DNA of 64,000 nt. It comes from Halomonas sp. A40-4. GTDB lineage: Bacteria; Pseudomonadota; Gammaproteobacteria; Pseudomonadales; Halomonadaceae. Shown here one piece after another: positions 47,690 to 56,957 of the stretch. The DNA lies in contig NZ_CP065230.1 in the NCBI RefSeq assembly GCF_015767635.1, positions 2,418,001-2,482,000 of the forward strand, written 5' to 3'. How positions within the stretch are numbered: position 1 is the first letter of the stretch; every line of letters begins with the position of its first letter. The translations under genes were made by a program, and so were the position numbers. The notes beneath the pieces are model-generated. The model was given only the letters and a program-made list of their open reading frames with translations, did not search any database and was not told the DNA's origin.

Positions 47690-48700
47690 ATGCCTTCATC
47701 CCGAGCTACCCTCATCGAAGTTGCCAAATTGGCAGGCACCTCTAAAACCAGCGTTTCGCGCTATTTTGGCGAAGAGCATGACCGGCTATCGCCTTCCCTC
47801 AAAAGGCGCATCGCCCAGGCGGCAGGGACCCTTGGCTACCAGCCGAATCAAATGGCACGCGGCTTAAAAGGGGGGCACTCGAAATTGATCGGAATGTTGG
47901 TCGCCGATATCCGCAATCCGTTTTCAGTAGCCATCACCCACGGTGTCGAGCAAGCTTGCCGCCAATACGGCTACTCGCTAGTCGTGTGTAATACCGACAA
48001 TGACCCGGAGCAGGAGCGCCAGCATCTAGACCTGCTTGGCGCCTATCAAGTGGAAGGCTTGGTGGTGAATGCATCCGGCAGCCCCGAACACCAGCTGCAT
48101 ACCATTATGAGTCAGGGAACCCCTATTGTGCTGCTAGACCGCGACGTCGACCATGTGGAGGCGGAAGTGGTCGGGCTCGATAATCACCTGGCGGTTGATA
48201 TGGCGCTCGAACACTTGTGCGCCCAGGGCTACCAAGCCGTACTGTATGTCAGCGAAGCGCCCGAACAATCAAGCACGCGTCAACGACGTTTGTCGCGTTT
48301 TCACCAAGCTGCCGAACTACGCGGGCTGCATCACGCGACATTACTGCTTACCACCGAAGATGGCACTGCATCGCAGCAAATGCTAAGCGACTTTTTAGCC
48401 GACCACCAACAGCACGCTTGTGCCGTTTTGTGTGGTAACGGTAATGCCACCCTAGCAGTGACTGCCCTTTTTCAGCAGTTGGGCTTAACACTTGGCAAGA
48501 CAGGCTTGATGGGGATTGATGAACTCGATTGGTGCGCCTTAGTGCCTCCCGGCATCACCACCCTTGGCCAGCCCACCGATGCGATCGGCAAAGCGGCAAT
48601 TGAATGTTTGATGCATCGCATTGCACCCCATATATCGGCAATGCCGACCACGGTGAGTTTTGCCCCTGGCCTGATTGAGCGGGGCTCCACCCAGCGCTAA
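47690..48700 (+). CDS. LacI-family repressor of the 2-keto-3-deoxygluconate genes (KdgR-like)
   Basis: A 336-residue transcriptional regulator. The HTH is TLIEVAKLAGTSKTSVSRYF (about 7-26), with the hinge PNQMARGLKGGHSKLIGML. The periplasmic-binding-like effector domain follows (VVCNTDNDPEQERQHLDLL, GLVVNASG). It is likely the local repressor of kdgK and following genes, because a matched operator is found before both its own start and kdgK. No ribosome site is obvious at ATG 47690. The effector is probably KDG or a related acid, an inference from context. Confidence 0.85.
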   Translation: MPSSRATLIEVAKLAGTSKTSVSRYFGEEHDRLSPSLKRRIAQAAGTLGYQPNQMARGLKGGHSKLIGMLVADIRNPFSVAITHGVEQACRQYGYSLVVCNTDNDPEQERQHLDLLGAYQVEGLVVNASGSPEHQLHTIMSQGTPIVLLDRDVDHVEAEVVGLDNHLAVDMALEHLCAQGYQAVLYVSEAPEQSSTRQRRLSRFHQAAELRGLHHATLLLTTEDGTASQQMLSDFLADHQQHACAVLCGNGNATLAVTALFQQLGLTLGKTGLMGIDELDWCALVPPGITTLGQPTDAIGKAAIECLMHRIAPHISAMPTTVSFAPGLIERGSTQR

Positions 48701-48733
48701 TTTCCAAGGCATCGCTAGAAAAGAGTCGCAAAA

Positions 48734-48748
48734 ATGGTATCGTTCCCA
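48734..48748 (-). promoter_or_regulatory. Probable LacI-family operator before kdgK
   Basis: ATGGTATCGTTCCCA on the plus strand is the reverse complement of the operator before the LacI gene apart from one position. It lies 38-52 bases before the kdgK start, in the expected promoter region. Confidence 0.7.
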
Positions 48749-48785
48749 TTGAATGCTAAAAAACAGTCGAAAGAGAATATTGACC

Positions 48786-49769
48786 ATGCCACACGCTATC
48801 GATAGCCCACCCGAAATTCTCACCTTTGGCGAGGCCATGGCCATGTTTGTAGCCGATACGCCGGGCGATTTATCCGCTATCGAGGGTTTCCACCGCCGTT
48901 TGGCCGGTGCCGACAACAATGTCGCCATCGGCCTCTCAAGACTGGGTTTTCAAGTGGGTTGGTTAAGCCGAGTGGGCACCGATAGCTTTGGGAAGTTTAT
49001 TCAGGCGGCGTTAACCGCGGAAGGAATCGATGGCCGCTATATTCACGCCGATGCACAGCACCCCACCGGACTGCTCTTTAAAGAGCGCGCCCAGGACGGC
49101 GCCGACCCGCGAGTCGAATATTTCAGACGTGGCAGTGCTGCCAGTCACCTGACGGTTGACGACGCCCAGCATGTCGACTTCCAAGCACTTAACCACCTTC
49201 ACGCAACGGGCATTACACCGGCGTTATCTGAAAGCGCCTGCCAGCTTAGCCATCATTTGATGGAACAGGCCCGCGCCCATGGTGCCAGTGTTTCCTTTGA
49301 CCCTAATTTGCGACCGTCACTTTGGCCCAACGAAAACGTTATGCGATCGACCCTCAACGAACTCGCCGGCCGTGCCGACTGGGTACTACCAGGGCTTTCC
49401 GAGGGCCAGCTACTCACAGGGCAAAAGACGCCTTACGACATAGCAGGCTACTATCTGGATCAAGGTGCTTCGGCGGTGGTTATCAAACTGGGGCCGGAAG
49501 GCAGCTATTACCGAGGCAGCTTAGATGGGAAAGAGGAGAGCTTTACGGTAAGCGGTTGCCCTGTCGCTGAAGTAGTGGATACCGTAGGTGCAGGCGATGG
49601 CTTTGCCGTTGGCGTAATCAGCGCCCTGCTTGATGGCTGCTCAGCACGCCAAGCCGCCCAGCGGGGAAATTTAATTGGTGCTCAGGCCGTTCAAGTCATT
49701 GGTGATATGGAAGGCCTGCCTGGTCGCGAGCGTTTACAGGTGCTTGAAGCAGAGCAACCCACCGCCTGA
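48786..49769 (+). CDS. kdgK: 2-dehydro-3-deoxygluconokinase
   Basis: PfkB-family sugar kinase of 327 residues that phosphorylates KDG to KDPG. Visible are LTFGEAMAMFVADTPGDL, HRRLAGADNNVAIGLSRLG, and the C-terminal signature VVDTVGAGDGFAVGVISALL with catalytic Asp. KDG kinases share RAQDGADPRVEYFRRGSAAS. ATG 48786 is preferred; an in-frame ATG at 48753 lies only five bases after the operator. First metabolic gene of the + strand block. Confidence 0.93.
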   Translation: MPHAIDSPPEILTFGEAMAMFVADTPGDLSAIEGFHRRLAGADNNVAIGLSRLGFQVGWLSRVGTDSFGKFIQAALTAEGIDGRYIHADAQHPTGLLFKERAQDGADPRVEYFRRGSAASHLTVDDAQHVDFQALNHLHATGITPALSESACQLSHHLMEQARAHGASVSFDPNLRPSLWPNENVMRSTLNELAGRADWVLPGLSEGQLLTGQKTPYDIAGYYLDQGASAVVIKLGPEGSYYRGSLDGKEESFTVSGCPVAEVVDTVGAGDGFAVGVISALLDGCSARQAAQRGNLIGAQAVQVIGDMEGLPGRERLQVLEAEQPTA

Positions 49770-49814
49770 CCCGCCTCGCTTTTTTGTAGCCGCTTTTTTA
49801 CCCTGGAGATAACA

Positions 49815-50789
49815 ATGCAAAAACGGTTAATGGTTCAAGGACGACTCAGCGATGCCCAACTGGGTGAGCTAAGCGATTTATTTAAGGTAGATGTGCTGGC
49901 AAAAACCTCCGCGCTTGATGCCCCTGAAAATCGCGCTCTATTAGCAGAGGCGCACGGCATTATCGGTTCCGGCTTGGCAATCACCCCTCAGTTGCTGGAC
50001 GCAGCCCCCAACTTGGAAGTCATCGCGACCGTTTCTGTTGGCTATGACAACATCCCCGTTGATGAACTGACCAAGCGCGGCATCATGCTGTGCAATACAC
50101 CGGATGTGCTTACCGAAACCACCGCCGATACGGGGTTTGCACTGGTCATGGCCACCGCGCGTCGAGTAGTGGAACTAGCCGAGTGGGTAAAAGCAGGCGA
50201 ATGGCAAGCCAGTATTGGCCCCGCTCTGTTTGGTAGCGATGTGCATGGCAAAACCCTGGGCATGGTCGGCTTTGGCCGCATTGGGCAGGCAGTGGCCAGG
50301 CGCGGTGCGCTGGGCTTTGGCATGCCGGTGCTCTACTCCAACGCCTCCCCAAAGCCCGCATTAGAACGCGAGCTTGGCGCTAAGCGCTGCGAACTTAACC
50401 AACTGCTGGCCGAAGCTGACTTTGTCTGTGTCACAGTACCGCTGACTGCCGAGACCGAACACCTGATCGGCGCCAAAGAATTTGCACAAATGAAACCAAC
50501 CGGCATTTTCATCAATATTGCCCGCGGCAAAGTCGTCGATGAAGCGGCATTGATACACGCTCTGGAGAGCGGCGCTATACAAGCAGCCGGACTGGATGTC
50601 TTCGAGCAGGAGCCGCTCGCCGCCTCGTCAACGCTACCGACGATGGCCAATGTCGTCGCTTTGCCGCATATCGGCTCTGCCACCCATGAAACCCGCGACG
50701 CCATGGCTCAACGGGCTGTGAATAATATTCGCTTGGCGCTTCAGGGTGAACGACCCATTAGCCTGGTCAATCAGGAAACCTATCAATGA
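49815..50789 (+). CDS. D-2-hydroxyacid dehydrogenase, GhrB-like
   Basis: A 324-residue NAD(P)-dependent reductase of the glyoxylate/hydroxypyruvate/2-ketogluconate type. The Rossmann motif is LGMVGFGRIGQAVARR, with active-site arginine and Glu regions INIARGKVVDEAALIHAL and DVFEQEPL, and catalytic His in ALPHIGSATHETR. In this operon it probably reduces a 2-keto sugar acid such as 2-ketogluconate or a side product of KDG metabolism. A TGGAGAT ribosome site precedes it; the stop overlaps the HAD gene. Confidence 0.88.
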   Translation: MQKRLMVQGRLSDAQLGELSDLFKVDVLAKTSALDAPENRALLAEAHGIIGSGLAITPQLLDAAPNLEVIATVSVGYDNIPVDELTKRGIMLCNTPDVLTETTADTGFALVMATARRVVELAEWVKAGEWQASIGPALFGSDVHGKTLGMVGFGRIGQAVARRGALGFGMPVLYSNASPKPALERELGAKRCELNQLLAEADFVCVTVPLTAETEHLIGAKEFAQMKPTGIFINIARGKVVDEAALIHALESGAIQAAGLDVFEQEPLAASSTLPTMANVVALPHIGSATHETRDAMAQRAVNNIRLALQGERPISLVNQETYQ

Positions 50790-51481
50790 ACTCTGCGATG
50801 AGCACAGCCACACCGCTCTGTCTGCTGTTTGACTGCGATGGCACCCTGGTGGATAGCGAGATACTGCTTGCCGAGGTGATGGGCGAGATACTTCCTGAAT
50901 TCGGCCTACCCTTTTCAGCCCGACAGTATATGGATGAATTTCGCGGGGTGCGTTTCCAGACCATCGTCCAAACACTGGAAAGCCGTTTTCAGACGTTGGC
51001 AGAAGACAAATTCACCCAGCTTGAAGCGGACATGCGGGCACGCATGGAAGCCCGCATGCGTGCCGAGCTTGTGGTAATACCCGGCATGCCCGATGCGTTG
51101 GAACAGTTAAGCAGCCACCCTATGGCCGTGGTATCCAATGGCCCCGAGCGCAAGATCCGTTGCGCGCTGGAAAGCACCGCGTTAGGCCACCATTTTGAAG
51201 GCTGGCTGTTTAGCGCCTACACCCTCAACGTATGGAAGCCAGACCCCGAGCTGTATCGTAAGGCGGCGGCCGCCATGGGCTATACTCCCCGTCAGTGTGT
51301 GGTGATTGATGATGCGGCGGTGGGTGTCGAGGCAGGCCTAGCGGCAGGCATGCAGGTGATTCATCTGAACCACTTTCCTGGAGAGGAAACCACTCCCGAC
51401 GGTGCGATCGGCATTCTGCATGCCAGTGAATTACCCACCGCGATTGCCAACCTATCCACCAACGTGCCTGCTGACGTTTAA
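50786..51481 (+). CDS. HAD-IA phosphatase, YieH-like
   Basis: A 231-residue haloacid dehalogenase-superfamily hydrolase. Motif I is LLFDCDGTLVDSE, motif II VVSNGP, and motifs III/IV KPDPELYRKAAAAMGYTPRQ and CVVIDDAAVGVEAGLAAG. The closest family in memory is YieH (6-phosphogluconate phosphatase), which fits a sugar-acid operon. Coupled to the hydroxyacid dehydrogenase gene by a four-base overlap. Confidence 0.85.
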   Translation: MNSAMSTATPLCLLFDCDGTLVDSEILLAEVMGEILPEFGLPFSARQYMDEFRGVRFQTIVQTLESRFQTLAEDKFTQLEADMRARMEARMRAELVVIPGMPDALEQLSSHPMAVVSNGPERKIRCALESTALGHHFEGWLFSAYTLNVWKPDPELYRKAAAAMGYTPRQCVVIDDAAVGVEAGLAAGMQVIHLNHFPGEETTPDGAIGILHASELPTAIANLSTNVPADV

Positions 51482-51528
51482 TACATGGAGTTGACACATA
51501 TTGGTGAAAATCGGCTCAGGAGGATTCA

Positions 51529-52281
51529 ATGAGGTTATTTTCATTGCAACATCAAGTGGCGATGGTTACCGGCTGCAACAAAGGCTTAGGCCAAGGCATG
51601 GCCGTGGCCCTGGCCGAAGCGGGTGCTGATATTGTCGGTGTCAGCCGCCGCCCTGCCGAGGAAACCCGCCAGCAGGTTGAAGCCTTAGGCAAGCGCTTTT
51701 ACGCTGTTGAAGCAGAGTTAGGCAATGATTCGCCTAACGACATTGTTCATCAAGCGGTCACTCAGGCGGGTAAGCTGGACATCTTGGTCAACAATGCGGG
51801 AACGATTCGCCGGGCACCGGCTATCGAGTTCACCGAAGAAGACTGGGACGCGGTGATAGACATCAACTTGAAGGCAGCGTTTTTTCTCTCCCAGCAGGTG
51901 GCTAAACACCTGATTGAGCGCGAGGCACCGGGCAAGATCGTCAATATTGCCTCACTGCTGTCGTTCCAAGGCGGTATTCGCGTGCCCTCCTACACCGCCA
52001 GCAAAAGCGGCATCCTCGGCCTAACCCGCCTGATGGCCAACGAATGGGCTGCCCATGATATAAACGTCAATGCCATCGCCCCAGGGTACATGGCCACCGA
52101 TAATACCCAGGCGCTGCGCGACGACCCCAAGCGACACGATGAAATACTCGGTCGCATACCCGCGGGCCGCTGGGGGACGCCCGAGGATCTAGCGGGTGCC
52201 GTGATCTTTTTATGCTCCGACGCTGCCCACTACGTCCATGGTCATACCCTGGCAGTCGACGGTGGCTGGCTAGCCCGCTAA
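51529..52281 (+). CDS. kduD: 2-dehydro-3-deoxy-D-gluconate 5-dehydrogenase KduD-type SDR
   Basis: Short-chain dehydrogenase of 250 residues. The cofactor motif is VTGCNKGLGQGMA, with NNAGTIRRAPAIEF and the catalytic Tyr-Lys in SYTASKSGILGL. The C-terminal AVDGGWLAR and GYMATDNTQALRDD match KduD, which interconverts 2,5-diketo-3-deoxygluconate and KDG. An AGGAGG ribosome site lies seven bases before the ATG. Last gene of the + strand block; its 3' end is one arm of an inverted repeat. Confidence 0.9.
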   Translation: MRLFSLQHQVAMVTGCNKGLGQGMAVALAEAGADIVGVSRRPAEETRQQVEALGKRFYAVEAELGNDSPNDIVHQAVTQAGKLDILVNNAGTIRRAPAIEFTEEDWDAVIDINLKAAFFLSQQVAKHLIEREAPGKIVNIASLLSFQGGIRVPSYTASKSGILGLTRLMANEWAAHDINVNAIAPGYMATDNTQALRDDPKRHDEILGRIPAGRWGTPEDLAGAVIFLCSDAAHYVHGHTLAVDGGWLAR

Positions 52282-52341
52282 ATGATATCCAGCAGTAAGT
52301 TGAAGGCCATCCAGCCAGTCACTAGCCAGCCGTCGACTGCC
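52251..52341. repeat. Inverted repeat joining the 3' ends of kduD and uxuA
   Basis: The left arm at 52251-52273 lies in the last codons of kduD; the right arm at 52322-52341 is its reverse complement except for a three-base insertion in the left arm. The right arm forms the last codons and stop of uxuA (reading RQSTAG). The arms are about 20 bp with a 48-base spacer. They could form a hairpin in either transcript, or mark an inverted duplication. No T-tract follows, so it is not a standard terminator. Confidence 0.7.
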
Positions 52342-53500
52342 GCAACACGAACTCTACGCCACGCAGCTCGGCAAGGCCACGCATGCGCCCGTAAAGCGGG
52401 TAACCAGGTGCCGTATGGCGCTGTTGATCATCGAGAAGCTGGTGACCGTGATCCGGGCGCATCGGTAAACGTGCCCCACCTTCGCGTTCGCGGCGCCGCT
52501 CTTCTTTCACCAGCGCATGAATGACCCCCACCATGTCCACATCACCGGCTAGGTGCGACGCCTCGTGAAAAGACAGGTTATCCGCTTCGCGCTGCGTGGC
52601 ACGCAGATGGATAAAATGAATATGTGGGGCGAAGTGGCGGGTCATGGCCACCAAGTCATTATCTTCACGGACGCCATAAGACCCTGTGCAAAGCGTCAAA
52701 CCATTGGCGGGGCTGGGCACACGATCGATAATCCACTGGGCATCCTCGCGCGTCGATACCACCCGAGGCAATCCCAGCAACGGCCGGGGCGGGTCATCCG
52801 GATGGATGGCCATACGAATGCCCACCTCTTCCGCCACCGGAATAACCGCCTGCAGAAAGTAACCCAGGTTTTCTCGCAACCGGGCGGCGTCGACATCGGC
52901 ATACCCTTCCAGCACAGCCCGAAACTGTTCAAGGGTGTAATGCTCCTCGGCGCCGGGCAGCCCCGCGATCAGGGTATTGACTAATTGGTCACGGCCAGCG
53001 CTATCCAAGCTTTCCAGATAGCGACTTGCTTGAGCTTTATCCTCAGCGCTGTAGTCTTGCTCAGCCCCTGGTCGCCGCAGCAGATAAAGATCGAAGGCCG
53101 CAAAAGCCACCTGATCAAAGCGCAGCGCCAAGGCGCCATCAGCTAATTCATAGGTCAGGTCAGTACGTGTCCAATCGAGTACCGGCATGAAGTTATAGCA
53201 AACGGTGTCGATACCGCAGGCCGCCAGGTGTCGCAGCGTCTGGCAATACGTTTCGATCAGCGCGTCACGTTCTGGCAGTCCTTTCTTGATCGACTCATGG
53301 ACCGGGACGCTCTCCACCACCGACCATGTCAGTCCAGCCGCTTCGATCATCTGCTGACGCTCGCGAATCGCCTCAACCGGCCATACCTGATCATTAGGCA
53401 CCTCATGCAGGGCGGTAACGATACCGGTTGCGCCTGTCTGGCGAATCTCGTCCAGGCGAATCGCATCATTCGGGCCAAACCAACGCCAGGTGTGTTCCAT
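52322..53500 (-). CDS. uxuA: Mannonate dehydratase UxuA
   Basis: Dehydrates D-mannonate to KDG. 392 residues, as E. coli UxuA. Recognised from [43 protein letters not shown], and the metal-site region [18 protein letters not shown] with [15 protein letters not shown] and [23 protein letters not shown] precedes the ATG. Last gene of the long minus-strand operon. A second, unrelated mannonate dehydratase (ManD) is encoded in the same operon. Confidence 0.95.
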   Translation of the reverse strand: MEHTWRWFGPNDAIRLDEIRQTGATGIVTALHEVPNDQVWPVEAIRERQQMIEAAGLTWSVVESVPVHESIKKGLPERDALIETYCQTLRHLAACGIDTVCYNFMPVLDWTRTDLTYELADGALALRFDQVAFAAFDLYLLRRPGAEQDYSAEDKAQASRYLESLDSAGRDQLVNTLIAGLPGAEEHYTLEQFRAVLEGYADVDAARLRENLGYFLQAVIPVAEEVGIRMAIHPDDPPRPLLGLPRVVSTREDAQWIIDRVPSPANGLTLCTGSYGVREDNDLVAMTRHFAPHIHFIHLRATQREADNLSFHEASHLAGDVDMVGVIHALVKEERRREREGGARLPMRPDHGHQLLDDQQRHTAPGYPLYGRMRGLAELRGVEFVLRQSTAG

Positions 53501-53524
53501 GGTGCTCTCCTTTTTTGTTAGCCC

Positions 53525-54994
53525 CTAACCATGCTTCAGCGCTGCGAGCGCCTCCTCCAGGCCTTCCTGGGTCAACGTCTGGTACGCCGTCACCACGGCC
53601 TGGGCAAATGCCTTATTCGTTGCCAGTTCGCTTGGCACCACATCATCCATGGCCAGATACGCCGCCACCAGTGCGTCAGCATCGCGACCATGCGCGTGAT
53701 GTATCGACTGGAAGCGCTGGGCGAGCGGGTCGTCGACGGGATGGCGATTGCCCATCAGATCCTCACCCGAGGTATAGCGAATCCACGCCGCCATGCCTAA
53801 TGCCACGCACGGCGATGACTGACCGACACCTGCGCGCTTCAGGGCGGCGGATAGCCAGCGCTGCGGGAGCTTCTGGCTACCATCCATGGCGATCTGATGC
53901 AGGCGATGGCGCAGGCTATCGTTGGCAAAACGGGCCAATAGCGAGTCCGCGTAGGCGTCCAGATCGATGCCTTCTGGCATCTCGAGGGTGGGCGCCGCCT
54001 CTTCGAGCATATAGCGGTGTAACAGCGCCCGCAGTTTGGCATGCTGGACACCCTCATAGACCGTTTCAATCCCTGCCAACGCACCCAGGTAAGCCAGCAG
54101 CGAATGACTACCGTTGAGCATGCGTAGCTTCATGGTTTCAAACGGCGCCACATCGGCCACCATTTCAACACCTTCAGCTTCCCAGCTCGGCCGCCCTGCG
54201 GGGAAGTGGTCTTCGACCACCCACTGCGTGAATGCTTCGCACACCACCGCGTTTGGGTCGTTAACGCCCAGCGCTGCCAAGCGCTCAAAGTCAGCGTCCG
54301 TCATCGCGGGCACGATCCGATCCACCATGCTGCAAGGGAACGCCACTTCATCGGCAATCCAACTCGCCAGGGCGGGATCTTGGTGTTCAGCGAGCTGCAC
54401 CACCGCCTGGCGTGTCCGTTTGGCGTTATCTGGCATGTTGTCGCAAGACAGAACGGTAAAAGGAGCAATGCCTGCCTTGTGCCGCCGGGCCAATGCTTCC
54501 ACCAATAGCCCGGGCGCAGTGCGTGGCTGCTTGGGGGCAGCGATATCAGCGGCGATCATGGGGTCATCATTTCTTAACTCACCACTGGCAGGGTTCAAGA
54601 AATAGCCTTTTTCAGTGACCGTCAGGGTCACAATTCGCGTATCCGCGGATGCCATCCGCGATAGCAAGGCCTCCCGGTCGCGTCCCCAGTTACCCTCTGT
54701 ATCGCAGCCAGTGAACAGCGTCTCTTCGATCACGCCTATTTCGCGCAGCGTCAGGCTTTCACTGTCGGCGTACTCGGCAACATGGTAGCGATGCCCTGCC
54801 GCGCGCAATCCGTCGACCAAGCCAATGCTGGCACGAAGGTTAGCGCTGCAAACACCCCATTCAGAGTCACCTGTACGCTGGCGGTAACGCTCCAGATACG
54901 CCGCTTGGTGGGCGCGGTGGAAGGCGCCGAGCCCCAGATGAACGACGCCAACCTCTCCGCTTTTAGATGAGGTTTCAATACGGTGTGAAGGCAT
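53525..54994 (-). CDS. uxuB: Fructuronate reductase / mannitol dehydrogenase family UxuB
   Basis: A 489-residue polyol dehydrogenase family enzyme expected to reduce D-fructuronate to D-mannonate with NADH. The N-terminal nucleotide motif is VVHLGLGAFHRAHQA; later markers are LLSCDNMPDNAKRTR and the active-site MKLRMLNGSHSLLAYLG (Lys in KLRMLN). The start at 54994 has GGGGAGT upstream; the longer frame from 55081 overlaps the TRAP permease gene. It stands between dctM and uxuA. Confidence 0.93.
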   Translation of the reverse strand: MPSHRIETSSKSGEVGVVHLGLGAFHRAHQAAYLERYRQRTGDSEWGVCSANLRASIGLVDGLRAAGHRYHVAEYADSESLTLREIGVIEETLFTGCDTEGNWGRDREALLSRMASADTRIVTLTVTEKGYFLNPASGELRNDDPMIAADIAAPKQPRTAPGLLVEALARRHKAGIAPFTVLSCDNMPDNAKRTRQAVVQLAEHQDPALASWIADEVAFPCSMVDRIVPAMTDADFERLAALGVNDPNAVVCEAFTQWVVEDHFPAGRPSWEAEGVEMVADVAPFETMKLRMLNGSHSLLAYLGALAGIETVYEGVQHAKLRALLHRYMLEEAAPTLEMPEGIDLDAYADSLLARFANDSLRHRLHQIAMDGSQKLPQRWLSAALKRAGVGQSSPCVALGMAAWIRYTSGEDLMGNRHPVDDPLAQRFQSIHHAHGRDADALVAAYLAMDDVVPSELATNKAFAQAVVTAYQTLTQEGLEEALAALKHG

Positions 54995-54996
54995 GG

Positions 54997-56280
54997 TTAA
55001 TGACTCCCCATCAGTAGGTTGGGTAACCAAAGCGAAATAGCGGGCACGTAAGTTACCAACAACAGTACGGCTAAGTTGCAAAGTAAAAATGGCACAATGG
55101 CTCTTGCGACCGTCAACATCGGCAGCTTACCAATCCCGGCGACAACGAATAGGCATACCCCTACCGGCGGCGTTGTGAGGCCAATCATCAAGTTTAGTAC
55201 CGCGATCACCGCAAAATGAACCGGATCGACACCCACGCCAGTCGCTACACCCACCAGGGCGGGAAAAAGAATTATTAACGCGGCGATGGTTTCCATAAAC
55301 GCGCCGACGAATAGCAGGATCAGATTAAGTATTAATAAAACTATCAGCGGATTATCACTAATAGAGAGGATAAGCTCAGCGATCATCTGAGGTATCTGTT
55401 CGCTGGTGAGGATCCAGCCAAACAAATTCGCTAACCCCACCATCAGCAGCAATGCCGAGGAGGTCAATACAGTGTCAGACAAAATCGCCGGCAGTTTTTT
55501 CCACGACAACCCTTTGTAAACATACATGCCAACCACTAATGCATATAGGCTGGCAACGATGGATGCTTCTGTGGGCGTGAAGAAGCCACCAATGATGCCG
55601 TAGAGAATGATCACGGTCATCAAGAGTGCCCAAAAGGCCGTTTTCGCTTCACAAAGCAGCTGCAGCAAAGATACCCGCTTCTCTTTTGGATACCCGCGGC
55701 GAACGGCCAGGATATACACCGTAATCATCATGGCGAGCCCCAGCAACAAGCCGGGAACGGCCCCTGCCAAAAACATCCGCCCTACCGAAATACCACTCAG
55801 CGATCCAGCAATAATCATGGGAACGCTTGGCGGTATAATCGGCCCAATGGTCGACGACGCGGCGGTGACGGCGGCGGCAAAGGGTTTGTCATAGCCTGCG
55901 CGCGCCATACCGGGAATCATGACCGAGCCGATGCTGGCAGAATCCGCCACGGCGGTACCTGAAATACCACCAAAAATCATCGATCCCCCCACATTCGCCA
56001 GCCCCAGCCCACCGCGAATATGGCCTAATAAGGCGTTGGCAAAGCGCACAATATGATCAGTGATATTACCCGCATTCATCAGGTTACCGGCCAATACAAA
56101 GCCCGGAATGCAGAGTAAAACGAAGGTATCGATGCCCGCATACATCCGCTGCGGCACTATGGTTAATGAAATACCCTCCAGCAGGAGGTAAGAAAGTGAT
56201 GCCAACCCCAACGAAAAGGCTATCGGCATCCCTACCAGCAGTAGCACCAAGAAAACACTAAACAGGATAATAACTTCCAT
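54997..56280 (-). CDS. dctM: TRAP transporter large permease DctM-type
   Basis: A 427-residue inner-membrane subunit with about 12 helices that uses Na+ or H+ gradients to import the sugar acid delivered by DctP. Family segments seen are GMPIAFSLGLASL, GGISGTAVADSASIGSVMIP and GLTTPPVGVCLFV. The start at 56280 has AGGAG eight bases upstream and follows the dctQ stop by two bases. Substrate inferred from context (hexuronate or mannonate-type acid). Confidence 0.93.
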   Translation of the reverse strand: MEVIILFSVFLVLLLVGMPIAFSLGLASLSYLLLEGISLTIVPQRMYAGIDTFVLLCIPGFVLAGNLMNAGNITDHIVRFANALLGHIRGGLGLANVGGSMIFGGISGTAVADSASIGSVMIPGMARAGYDKPFAAAVTAASSTIGPIIPPSVPMIIAGSLSGISVGRMFLAGAVPGLLLGLAMMITVYILAVRRGYPKEKRVSLLQLLCEAKTAFWALLMTVIILYGIIGGFFTPTEASIVASLYALVVGMYVYKGLSWKKLPAILSDTVLTSSALLLMVGLANLFGWILTSEQIPQMIAELILSISDNPLIVLLILNLILLFVGAFMETIAALIILFPALVGVATGVGVDPVHFAVIAVLNLMIGLTTPPVGVCLFVVAGIGKLPMLTVARAIVPFLLCNLAVLLLVTYVPAISLWLPNLLMGSH

Positions 56281-56282
56281 GC

Positions 56283-56861
56283 TTACGACTCCTGAAGGGA
56301 GGCAGAGGAGCGACACATCGCGATCATCCCCTCAAGGCACCCCAGTAAGCTATACACCAGGAGTAGCGCAAAGGTGACGACCGTTGAGAAAAAGATATAC
56401 AGCATGGGGACATGCAGCGTTGGAGAGGTCTGCCAGGTGCCATTTTGGGCATACTGCCAAGCATAAGGCAGCACCAGTAAGGCAAACAGACCAATCATCA
56501 AGCAGATCAAGACTTGGAAAGCTGCCTTCATTCGAGGACTCAGCCGATGATGGAAAAGCTCAACGCTGATATTGCGATTCTGGCGCAATACCACACCCAC
56601 CGATAACGCCACCATGTAAATAAACAGATAGCGCGACAGTTCTTCTGTCCAAGCAATCGAAAATGGTAAAAACAGTCGCGAACATATTTGCAGCAGTACC
56701 GTGGCAGCAATGGCAATCAACGCCATAACGGCCAACGTCAAAAAACAGGTATCCACCCAGCCAATCACGCGCCCAATGGGGCCTTTAAATTTAGGCACCG
56801 CCGACATTGAATCCAGACTCTCCAACGCTTGCTTTTCAAGCGCTTTGTGATCCGAGTTCAT
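56283..56861 (-). CDS. dctQ: TRAP transporter small permease DctQ-type
   Basis: A 192-residue membrane protein with four helices, the partner of DctM. The family segment SIAWTEELSRYLFIYMVALSVGVVLRQ is clear. The N-terminal ~30 residues are polar and cytoplasmic. Lies between dctP and dctM in the same order as in other DctPQM operons. Confidence 0.92.
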   Translation of the reverse strand: MNSDHKALEKQALESLDSMSAVPKFKGPIGRVIGWVDTCFLTLAVMALIAIAATVLLQICSRLFLPFSIAWTEELSRYLFIYMVALSVGVVLRQNRNISVELFHHRLSPRMKAAFQVLICLMIGLFALLVLPYAWQYAQNGTWQTSPTLHVPMLYIFFSTVVTFALLLVYSLLGCLEGMIAMCRSSASLQES

Positions 56862-56957
56862 AACCGTATCCTCATGGGCAAGCTGCTTGTGTTGTTAGAC
56901 AACGGACTGGCGCTGCGGCCAGCCCATTGTGGTTGCCAATTCATTGCCAAGACGGCC

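Noticed and set aside
53428-54117. 229-codon open frame on the plus strand
   Set aside because: Antisense to uxuB and the uxuA start; Pro/Arg/Ser-rich translation typical of a wrong frame.
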